Shown here: in pieces, positions 18,336 to 25,504 of the stretch
Layout: every line of letters begins with the position of its first letter
Position numbering within the stretch: position 1 is the first letter of the stretch
DNA from: Chromobacterium rhizoryzae
GTDB taxonomy: Bacteria > Pseudomonadota > Gammaproteobacteria > Burkholderiales > Chromobacteriaceae
Length of the DNA: 64,000 bases
Reading direction: 5' to 3'
NCBI RefSeq assembly: GCF_020544465.1
Contig: NZ_CP066126.1
Coordinates: 1,798,001 to 1,862,000, forward strand
Made by a program: the position numbers and the translations under genes
The notes under the pieces: model-generated
The model's database searches: none
What the model was told of the DNA's origin: nothing
What the model saw: the letters and a program-made list of their open reading frames with translations, nothing else

Positions 18336-19478
18336 ATGACCCAAAGCTTTACTCGGCGTTCGCGCTGGCTAAGCGGCCTGGCAGCCGCCGGCCTGCTGCT
18401 GACGCCGCCGGCGATGGCCGAAACCTTTGTGCCCGACACCCTGTTGAAGTCGGTGCTGTATTACAAGACCAAGAACCGCAGCCAGGGCGATCTCGGCGGC
18501 GACAAGATCGCCAAGGATTTCCTGAAAACGCCGGGCTCGGCCTACTCCGATCTCAATCTCCAGCCGCCCATCATCAATTCCATTGAGTGGAATAACGCGC
18601 TCAGCGATTTCAACCGCTATCACCGCGTCAATCTGAGCATGGACGATTCGGTCAAATTGTTCGCCAGCGAGGCGGGTCTGAACAAGGCCTTGCCGGGCGC
18701 GGACGTGGATCTGAACCGCCGCCGCGCCGGCTATCGCCAGGATGAGGACAAGCTGGTGTTGGCCAATGCCTTCAAGGCCGGGGTGGACGGCGACATCTTC
18801 TACAAGAGCCTGGACGTGTTCGGCTACGGTTACAGCACCATCGCCGCCAAGTTCGCGGTGGCGGCGCAGTTGCTGCGCGACGCGACGCAGAAAGTGCCGG
18901 CGGCCAAGCAGTTGCAGAACGGCATCCGCAAGGAGGTGCTGGACCGCTATCTGAGCAGCGCCACCACCGGCGTGAACAGCCTGTCCGAATACGACAAGCA
19001 CTATCTGATGAACCTGCTGCACAACGAGGTGCGGCGCACCCATTTCAATTCGTCCGGCTTCAAGAGCGGCCAGTTCCAGCCGGCCGCGCAGTTCCGCGTG
19101 GCGCGCCTGGCCGCGGCCTATCAGGACCGCAAGGGCTATCTGTTCGACTTCCCCTGCGCCAAGGACGGCAAGAACCTCTACCCGGAGAGCAGCGGCAAGC
19201 TGTGCTACGCCAATATGACCGACCAGAAGCTGAGCGACTGGTATCGCAAGCTCTATCAGCAGCAAATGAAGCCGCATCCGCCGTCCGAACAGGAAAGCAG
19301 CGGTTTCCAACGGCTGGCCAAGCTCTTGCTGCCGATCGCGCTGCTGATGGAGGGCATGGCGGCGATGGAGTTCTTCTCCACTTTGGAGGCGTCCGAATTG
19401 GGGGCCGAAGCGGCCTTGACCGAAGAGGAAGTGGCGGCCACAGAGTCCGGCTATCTCAGCCGCTTCTGCCGGATTTGA
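18336..19478 (+). CDS. Exported protein of unknown function, partner of the deaminase-like protein
   Basis: A 380-residue protein with a Sec signal peptide (RRSRWLSGLAAAGLLLTPP, cleavage after AMA near residue 28). ATG 18336 is preferred over TTG 18324 because GGAG lies 6 bp before it. The mature part is polar and Lys/Tyr-rich; two Cys in DFPCAKDGKNLYPESSGKLCY may form a disulfide. A hydrophobic stretch near residues 325-345 (KLLLPIALLMEGMAAMEFF) could insert in a membrane. I do not recognise the family. The deaminase-like gene begins 34 bp downstream, so the two are probably one operon and may act together. Confidence 0.75.
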   Translation: MTQSFTRRSRWLSGLAAAGLLLTPPAMAETFVPDTLLKSVLYYKTKNRSQGDLGGDKIAKDFLKTPGSAYSDLNLQPPIINSIEWNNALSDFNRYHRVNLSMDDSVKLFASEAGLNKALPGADVDLNRRRAGYRQDEDKLVLANAFKAGVDGDIFYKSLDVFGYGYSTIAAKFAVAAQLLRDATQKVPAAKQLQNGIRKEVLDRYLSSATTGVNSLSEYDKHYLMNLLHNEVRRTHFNSSGFKSGQFQPAAQFRVARLAAAYQDRKGYLFDFPCAKDGKNLYPESSGKLCYANMTDQKLSDWYRKLYQQQMKPHPPSEQESSGFQRLAKLLLPIALLMEGMAAMEFFSTLEASELGAEAALTEEEVAATESGYLSRFCRI

Positions 19479-19512
19479 GCTTGGCGATCAAGCAATGCGA
19501 ACAGGATTGAAG

Positions 19513-20310
19513 ATGACTATGCGTACATTCAAGCAAGCGCGCAGGGCGGCGGCGGCCGTTCTGATGCTGGCCTTGTCCGCCGCGGCGCTGGCGGGCGCGA
19601 CGGTGGACATCAGCAAGGTGACCGACAAGAACAGCCTGGTGCCCGGCGAACTGGTCAACGCGATGGAGTTTCACGTCAACGGCGTCAGCGGCGCGGCCAA
19701 GGCCAATCCGCCGTCCTCGTCCAAGCTGAAGAAGCTGGAGACCAAGTGGCGCGGAGCCACGGTGGCCCGTTTCGAGTACAACTATCCGGGCGGCACCCGC
19801 GTGTACAACGCGATGTCCGGCCAGGACACCGCGGATTTGCTGTACGAGGCCAATTCCCCGGGTCATAAGGCCTATCCCGGCTATCTGCGTCAGAGCAGCG
19901 TGGAAAAGGCCGCCACCAATGTGAACGTGCCCAATGGCAAGCTGTCCGCCATCATAGACAAGCAGGCGACGGACGCGGAGCTGAAGGCCTTGAAAACCTT
20001 TGAGAAGGACATCCTGGACGGCGCGGTGCCGCGCGGCGGACGCATGGTCGGCTATATCTCGCAAGCGCCGTGCGCGTCTTGCGACAATGTGATCCGCCAA
20101 CAGTTGGCCAATCAGACCGACTACGTGTCCGACATCAAGATCTCTTATCTGCCCAAGGCGGCGGAGGAGGCGGAAAACAGCGCGGCGCGCGAGTTGGCGC
20201 ATGAATTCAACGGACGTCGGCTGCAGTCCTTGAAGGAGAACGTGATGTCGCTGCGCGGCAACGCGGCGGCCAGGCTGAACGTGGGCGGCGGCACCGCCGG
20301 CTGCTTGTAG
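19513..20310 (+). CDS. Exported deaminase-fold-like protein, putative secreted toxin or enzyme
   Basis: 265 residues with a signal peptide (about 1-29, ending SAAALAGA). ATG 19513 is chosen because AGGA lies 6 bp before it; the frame is open from 19495. The C-terminal half has a DAELKALKTFEKDIL segment (DAE at 154-156), then RMVGYISQAPCASCDNVI (PCxxC at 186-190) and a following strand IKISYLP. This order matches the [HCD]xE ... PCxxC zinc motifs and helix-strand pattern of bacterial toxin deaminases. The first ligand would be Asp, a known but less common variant. No export domain beyond the signal peptide is seen, and no cytoplasmic immunity gene is adjacent. Assignment is from motifs only. 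Confidence 0.65.
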   Translation: MTMRTFKQARRAAAAVLMLALSAAALAGATVDISKVTDKNSLVPGELVNAMEFHVNGVSGAAKANPPSSSKLKKLETKWRGATVARFEYNYPGGTRVYNAMSGQDTADLLYEANSPGHKAYPGYLRQSSVEKAATNVNVPNGKLSAIIDKQATDAELKALKTFEKDILDGAVPRGGRMVGYISQAPCASCDNVIRQQLANQTDYVSDIKISYLPKAAEEAENSAARELAHEFNGRRLQSLKENVMSLRGNAAARLNVGGGTAGCL

Positions 20311-20326
20311 CCGCGGGCGGGGACCG

Positions 20327-20365
20327 GCCCGGCGCGCCTTCCTCAGAAGGCGGCCGGGCTTTTTT
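20327..20365 (+). terminator. Rho-independent terminator after the deaminase-like gene
   Basis: GCCCGGC-GCGCCTTC / GAAGGCG-GCCGGGC long stem followed by TTTTTT. Confidence 0.9.
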
Positions 20366-20383
20366 GCGTCCAAGGGCGGGCGC

Positions 20384-21109
20384 TCATTGCTGCCAGTGGT
20401 TGTAAATCGTTTGCAGTTTTCCGCTTTGCTGCAGCCGGGCCAGCGCGGCGTTGAATTGGACGGCGCGGCTGTCGCCCTTGGCGAAGGCGACGAAGCGCGG
20501 CATTTCCACCAGCGGTTTGGGCAGGATGCGCACATTGGGCAAGGCGCGCAGCTGGCGGGCGTAGTAGAGCAGCTGGCCGCGGTCGCCGACGATCAGGTCG
20601 ATGCGGCCGGCCAGCAGCATCAGCAGCAGCTGTTCGGGATTGGTGGCGCTGGCGTCGCGCTTGAGCTGGGCCCTGTCGAAGGCGGATTCATAGGCGTAGC
20701 CGTGAACCTGGCCTATGGTCAGCGGGGCCAGGTCGGCCAGGGTGCTCCAGTTTTGCAGGCCGTGCTGCTTCAAGACCATGAACACGGTGCGGCCGGTGCG
20801 TATCGGGCCGGCCAGTTCGTACTGGCCGCGCCGCTCGGCGGTGCCGGCGAACTGAAAAGCCATGTCCACATCGCCGTTGCCCAGCATCTGCTTGACGCGT
20901 TCCCAGGGGTAGAGGTGCAACTGATAGGGGATTCTGGCTTCCGCCATCACCGCCTGGACAATGTCCACGTCCAGGCCCTGGGGTTTGGCGCCGGCGTCGT
21001 TCTGGTAGCTATAGGGCGCGAACTGGATGTCGCCGGCGATGCGCCAGGTCTCCGGCTGGGCCGCCCAGGCCGCCCCGCAAAACAACAGCATGCTCAACAC
21101 ACGCCTCAT
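20384..21109 (-). CDS. Periplasmic solute-binding protein, family 3 (amino-acid type)
   Basis: 241 residues with signal peptide (RRVLSMLLFCGAAWA, cut near AQP). The SBP_bac_3 pattern is present: FAPYSYQNDAGAKPQGLDVDIVQAVMAEA, YPWERVKQML, DVDMAFQFAGTAERRGQYE. No ABC permease or ATPase is adjacent, so it is an orphan binding protein; such proteins in this lineage may serve a distant transporter or a sensor. A similar orphan lies at 57844-58629. It is transcribed divergently from the kinase gene at 21280. Confidence 0.83.
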   Translation of the reverse strand: MRRVLSMLLFCGAAWAAQPETWRIAGDIQFAPYSYQNDAGAKPQGLDVDIVQAVMAEARIPYQLHLYPWERVKQMLGNGDVDMAFQFAGTAERRGQYELAGPIRTGRTVFMVLKQHGLQNWSTLADLAPLTIGQVHGYAYESAFDRAQLKRDASATNPEQLLLMLLAGRIDLIVGDRGQLLYYARQLRALPNVRILPKPLVEMPRFVAFAKGDSRAVQFNAALARLQQSGKLQTIYNHWQQ

Positions 21110-21279
21110 GGTTGCCCCCGTCGTCGCCGCCTTCCGTTGGTATAGCCGGAGCGGGGCGGGGCGGCAAGCCGGGCGGTTTTTGCAAGCGTCCCGCGGCGGC
21201 CTTGCCGAGAATGGCCGTCAGGGGCGCCCCCTGGGCGGGGCGCGGTCGGTTCGCACTATCATTGACGGGGTAAGCCGCG

Positions 21280-22548
21280 ATGTCTTCTTCCATTAGTTTC
21301 AGCGCCGGCGGTCCGGCGTTTTCCCTGAGCAACGAGCGGGTGGCCCGCATGATGAGCGGCGATCGGCAGACGGCCACGCATATGAGCTTGTGGGACAAGT
21401 TCAAGGATGTGTTCCGCGCCGAGAAAAAGCAGGATGCGCTGAACACCCTGTTCAAGCTGGTGGACAGCCCGTCGCCGGCGCGCTCCTTCGATATTTTCAA
21501 TCGCGTGGCGCAACTGGCCACGCCCAGCAACCGGAACTTGTTCACGGTCGCGGTGGCGCCGGAACAGGGCGGCGGCAAGATCAGTTACTGCATCAACGGC
21601 CAGCCGCTGAAAACGGAGCGGCTGTCGCAGGAGGGGCGTGAAGTGGTGCTGGCGCGTCTGGGCGCGCCGCTGGGCGCCGAGCAGGCTCAGGCGCAGGCGG
21701 CGTCGCTGGCGGATTACCGGATAGACGTCTCGCCGGGGCTGATGTATCTGCTGGACGGCGATTTTGCTTCCGGCGGGGTGCACAAGCGCTTTCACGCCGA
21801 TACCGGGGTCTTGCAGGCGCGGGACGGGGTGGGCCGGGCGGATTTCGTCCGCGAAGGCCAGCTGGAGGCGTACGCCGAGCCGCGTCCGGCGCTGCGGGCT
21901 TATCTCTCCACCCAGCAGCAGATCGCCGCGCCGCCGGGCGTCAGCGACAAGTTCGCCTACGCCCGGGTCGAGCAGTACGACCCGGCGGTCATCGTCAGCC
22001 GCGAACTGGATGTCGGTCTGCCTCTGCTGTCGCTGGATCAGGCCCGCAGCGTGGCGGCGCAATTGGTGGACATGACCAGGACCTTCTACTGCCATCAGCT
22101 GTCCCACCGCGATCTGCACATGCAGAATCTGCTGGTGCACGAACGCAAGGAGGACGGCGCGGTGTTCCTGAAGGCGATCGACTTTGGCCGCGCCAAGTTC
22201 GGCGAGTCGTTCGAGGCGGAGCGCTTCAACGACATCGATTACCTGTTCAACCGCGAAGGCTGCTCGCTGGCGGAGACGGTGGGCCGCAACTATCTGGCCG
22301 GCAAGGATTCGGCGGTGGCCAAGAAACATTACCCCTTGCATAAGCTGCTGGAGCGTTTCAACGCACGCGGCGCGGAGGTGACGGAGACCTTGTCCGGCAT
22401 CGGCAAGATGTTGAAGGCGGATTTGCAGATGGCGGGGCCGGAGGACGAGCGGCGCATCGATCAGGCGTTTGAGCGCGCCTCGGCCTCGGTGCAGATGGTC
22501 TTGGCCGGGCTGGCGCGTCCGCAGTTGGGGGTGGGTTTGCGCCTCTGA
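21280..22548 (+). CDS. Putative type III secretion effector kinase with SPI-2-effector-like N-terminus
   Basis: 422 residues. Residues 36-90 (MSLWDKFKDVF at 35-45, then DALNTLFKL, FNRVAQLA, NLFTVAVAP) resemble the translocation domain shared by Salmonella SPI-2 effectors, whose hallmark is WEK(I/M)xxFF. The C-terminal half has kinase catalytic motifs: HRDLHMQN (Asp278, Asn283) and KAIDFG (Asp301). A glycine-rich GDFASGGVHKRF (about 160-171) may hold the ATP-binding Lys169. There is no signal peptide or membrane helix. By analogy it would be injected by a SPI-2-like type III system and phosphorylate host proteins. Chromobacterium encodes such a system, but none is in this window. Its TGA begins repeat copy C. 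Confidence 0.75.
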   Translation: MSSSISFSAGGPAFSLSNERVARMMSGDRQTATHMSLWDKFKDVFRAEKKQDALNTLFKLVDSPSPARSFDIFNRVAQLATPSNRNLFTVAVAPEQGGGKISYCINGQPLKTERLSQEGREVVLARLGAPLGAEQAQAQAASLADYRIDVSPGLMYLLDGDFASGGVHKRFHADTGVLQARDGVGRADFVREGQLEAYAEPRPALRAYLSTQQQIAAPPGVSDKFAYARVEQYDPAVIVSRELDVGLPLLSLDQARSVAAQLVDMTRTFYCHQLSHRDLHMQNLLVHERKEDGAVFLKAIDFGRAKFGESFEAERFNDIDYLFNREGCSLAETVGRNYLAGKDSAVAKKHYPLHKLLERFNARGAEVTETLSGIGKMLKADLQMAGPEDERRIDQAFERASASVQMVLAGLARPQLGVGLRL

Positions 22549-22694
22549 GAACCTGTTCAAACTCTGCTGCGCTTCGTGAAAAGTCGCCCGGCGAGTATGA
22601 CTTCAGAATGCTCATGTGCCGTATGGCCATGCCGCTTCTTTAGCCGCAAGGCCTTGTCTCGCGCATGCTCGCGAGACGTGGAACAGGCGCTGAG
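22547..22694 (-). repeat. Dispersed intergenic repeat, copy C (full length, about 148 bp)
   Basis: Termini GAACCTGTTCAAACTCT and GAGACGTGGAACAGGCGCTGAG are inverted repeats with small gaps. Interior blocks GCTGCGCTTCGTGA, AATGCTCATG and GGCCTTGTCTCGC match copy A. The left end overlaps the TGA stop of the kinase gene; the fru operon terminator follows 49 bp later. Confidence 0.85.
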
Positions 22695-22742
22695 GATTTT
22701 CACGGTTCGCCGCGCGTCGGCGCCACGGCGCTGAAACCCGCA

Positions 22743-22781
22743 TAAAAAAGCCCCTCCCGGCCATGGCCGGGAGGGGCTTTC
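22743..22781 (-). terminator. Rho-independent terminator of the fruBKA operon
   Basis: Perfect stem GCCCCTCCCGGCC / GGCCGGGAGGGGC with a minimal loop, T-run of six on the minus strand, just after fruA. Confidence 0.92.
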
Positions 22782-22803
22782 GCTTGCTTGGGCGCCGGCG
22801 GGC

Positions 22804-24483
22804 TCAGGCCGCGGCGGGCTGGGCGGGCTTTTTCAGCGCGCGCAGCGCGATCGCGGTGACGGCGGTGCCGGCCAGCAAGGCCAGCAGATAGAGGCCCAGG
22901 TGGCTGACGGCGTTGGGGATGGGCAGTACGAAGACGCCGCCGTGCGGCACTTTCAGCTCCACGCCGGCCAGCATGGAGATGGCGCCGGCCACGGCGGAAC
23001 CCAGCATCAGCGCGGGGATCACCCGCAGCGGATCGCGCGCGGCGAAGGGAATGGCGCCTTCGCTGATGAAGGCCAGGCCCAACACGCCGGCGGCCTTGCC
23101 GGCCTCGCGCTCGTCGGCGCTGAAGCGGTCGGCGAACAGCTTGGTGGCCAGCGCGATGCCCAGCGGCGGCGTCATGCCGGCGGCCATGGCCGCGGCCATC
23201 GGCGTATAGACCTGGCTGGCGATCAGGCCGGTGGAGAAGGCGTAGGCGGCCTTGTTGACCGGGCCGCCCATGTCGAAGGCCATCATCGCGCCGATGATGG
23301 CGCCCAGGACCAGCGCGCTGCTGCCTTGCAAGCTCTTCAGCGCCTCGGTCAGCATGCCCAGCAGGGCGGCCACCGGGCCGCCGATCACGTAGATCATCAA
23401 GAGGCCCACCAGCAGCGAGCCCAGCACCGGCAGGATGAGCACGGGCTTGAGGCCGTCCAGATTGCGGCCCAGCTGGATCTTGCGGTTCAGCCAGTCGGTG
23501 CCGTAGCCGGCGATGAAGCCGGCGATGATGCCGCCGAGAAAGCCGGAGCCCAGGCTGGCGGCCAGCATGCCGCCCACCATGCCGGGCGCGATGCCGGGAC
23601 GGTTGGCGATGGAGTAGGCGATATAGCCGGCGAGGATGGGCACCATCAGCGCGAAGGCGGATTTGGCGCCGATCTGGAATAGCGCCCAGGCCAGGGTGCC
23701 CTTGTTGGCGTCGTCGAAGGCGTAGATGCCGCCCAGCGCGAAAGCCAGCGCGATCATGATGCCGCCGGCGGTGACGAAGGGCAGCATGAAGGAAACGCCG
23801 GTCATCAGGTGCTTGTACGGGCCGCTGCGTTCGCTGGCCGGTTTTTCCGGCGCGGCGCCGGCGGCGTCCGGCCGGTGGGGCGCGGCCTCGGCGATGGCGC
23901 GGCGCAGCAGCGCCCGGCCGTCGTTGATGGCGGCCTTGGTGCCGCTCTGGAACAGGCGCTTGCCGTGGAAGCGGCTCAGCTCCACCTGGGTGTCGGCGGC
24001 GATCAGTACCAGATCGGCTTCGGCGATCTCGCCGGCGCTGAGCGCGCTCTGCGCGCCCACCGAGCCCTGGGTTTCCACGCGGATGGCGTGGCCCAGCGCC
24101 TGGGCGGCCTGGCTCAGGCCCTCCGCCGCCATGAAGGTGTGGGCGATGCCGGTGGGGCAGGAGGTGACGGCGACGATGCGCAGCGCTTCGGTTTGCGGGG
24201 CGCTCAGGGCCGCGGCCCGGCGGACGGCGTCGGCAGGATCGGCCAGGGCCTGGTCCAGGCTCAGGCGGAGCGCGGGCAGGCCGTCCAGGCGCGGATCGGC
24301 GGCGGGGCCGATCAGGAGCGCGGCCTGGGCGGCGGCGATTTCGGCCGCGTCCAGCGGCGGCGCGCCGTCCAGTTCCAGGCTGAGAGAATGCCCGAGCCCT
24401 TGGGCGGCCTGGCGCAGCGCTTCCGCGGCCAGCCGGCCCTGGGTGCTGCGTTCGCCGGAGGCGATGATGGCAAGTAGGTTCAT
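22804..24483 (-). CDS. fruA: Fructose PTS permease, EIIB'BC (FruA)
   Basis: 559 residues. Residues 1-100 are a degenerate IIB' domain without the catalytic Cys. Residues about 105-200 are the active IIB with the phospho-Cys in VTSCPTGIAHTFMAAE. The rest is the IIC membrane domain (about ten hydrophobic segments starting near 230, FMLPFVTAGGIMIALAFALG). It transports fructose and delivers it as fructose-1-phosphate. Third gene of fruB-fruK-fruA; the fruK stop is 73 bp upstream. Confidence 0.95.
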   Translation of the reverse strand: MNLLAIIASGERSTQGRLAAEALRQAAQGLGHSLSLELDGAPPLDAAEIAAAQAALLIGPAADPRLDGLPALRLSLDQALADPADAVRRAAALSAPQTEALRIVAVTSCPTGIAHTFMAAEGLSQAAQALGHAIRVETQGSVGAQSALSAGEIAEADLVLIAADTQVELSRFHGKRLFQSGTKAAINDGRALLRRAIAEAAPHRPDAAGAAPEKPASERSGPYKHLMTGVSFMLPFVTAGGIMIALAFALGGIYAFDDANKGTLAWALFQIGAKSAFALMVPILAGYIAYSIANRPGIAPGMVGGMLAASLGSGFLGGIIAGFIAGYGTDWLNRKIQLGRNLDGLKPVLILPVLGSLLVGLLMIYVIGGPVAALLGMLTEALKSLQGSSALVLGAIIGAMMAFDMGGPVNKAAYAFSTGLIASQVYTPMAAAMAAGMTPPLGIALATKLFADRFSADEREAGKAAGVLGLAFISEGAIPFAARDPLRVIPALMLGSAVAGAISMLAGVELKVPHGGVFVLPIPNAVSHLGLYLLALLAGTAVTAIALRALKKPAQPAAA

Positions 24484-24556
24484 GGCGTTGTTTCCCTTGT
24501 GTTTTTAGTTTGGAGCCGCAGGCGAAGCCCCCTGATGCCGCGTCGCTAACGGGCGC

Positions 24557-25504
24557 TTAGCCCAGGTTTCGCAGCCGGACTTGCGCCGCCAGCGCGCGCA
24601 CTTGTTCCGGCGGCGGCAGGTGCGGGCCGACGCGCGCCAGCTTGGCGGCGGCGAAGGCCACCGCCAGCCGGGCTTCGGCCTCGCGGTCCAGTCCGTCCAG
24701 CCGCGCGGCGGCGAGGCCGGCCACCAGCGCGTCGCCGGCGCCCACGGTGCTGAGCGGTTGTTGCGCGGGCAAGGCGGCCAGCAGCGCGTGGTCGCGGCCG
24801 GCGAACAGCGCGCCGTCCGCGCCCAGCGACACCACCACCTGTTCCACGCCGCGTTGCAGCAGCCCGCGCGCGCCGTCCAGCACCGCGGCGGTGTCGGGCA
24901 GGGCGCGGCCGGCCCAGTGCTCCAGTTCGTGGCGGTTGGGCTTGACGCAATGCGGCGGCGCGTCGCCGTCCAGCGCCTGGCTCAGCGCCTCGCCGCTGCT
25001 GTCCAGCAGCAGCCGCGCGCCCAGCGGCCGCAGCAGCCGGCACAGCCGCAGATAGCTGTTGGCGGGCAGGCCGGGCGGCAGGCTGCCGCACAAGGCCACG
25101 ATGTCGCCGGGGCGCAGCCGGGCGGCCAGTTCGGCGCCCACTTGTTCCAGCTGCGCTTCGCCGGCGGCGATGCCGGGCAGATTGATGTCGGTGGTGTCGC
25201 CGCTGGAGAGGTCGGCCAGCTTGATGTTGACCCGGGTGTCGCCGGGCAGGCGCAGCATGTGGTCGGCGATGCGCTTGTCCAGGAACAACTGTTCGAAGGC
25301 TTCGCTGTTGTTGCGGCCCAGCAGGCCGCAGACGCTTACCGGCGCGCCCCAGTCCGCCAGGCAGCTGGCCACGTTGACGCCCTTGCCGCCGGCGTTGCTG
25401 CTGGCGCTTTGCGCCAGGTTGACCGCGCCGGGCGTCAGCCGGGTCAGGGCGATGGTCTGGTCCAGCGCCGGATTGAGGGTGAGGGTGTGGACGCGCGCGC
25501 TCAT
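24557..25504 (-). CDS. fruK: 1-phosphofructokinase FruK
   Basis: 315 residues, PfkB sugar-kinase family. It phosphorylates fructose-1-phosphate to fructose-1,6-bisphosphate. The opening VHTLTLNPALDQTIAL is typical for FruK/LacC; NAGGKGVNVAS is the N-terminal signature, and VSLGADGALF with STVGAGDALVAGL carries the catalytic Asp. The ATG at 25502-25504 overlaps the fruB stop by 4 bp. The open frame continues upstream out to 27739, but only as a shadow of fruB. Confidence 0.94.
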   Translation of the reverse strand: MSARVHTLTLNPALDQTIALTRLTPGAVNLAQSASSNAGGKGVNVASCLADWGAPVSVCGLLGRNNSEAFEQLFLDKRIADHMLRLPGDTRVNIKLADLSSGDTTDINLPGIAAGEAQLEQVGAELAARLRPGDIVALCGSLPPGLPANSYLRLCRLLRPLGARLLLDSSGEALSQALDGDAPPHCVKPNRHELEHWAGRALPDTAAVLDGARGLLQRGVEQVVVSLGADGALFAGRDHALLAALPAQQPLSTVGAGDALVAGLAAARLDGLDREAEARLAVAFAAAKLARVGPHLPPPEQVRALAAQVRLRNLG

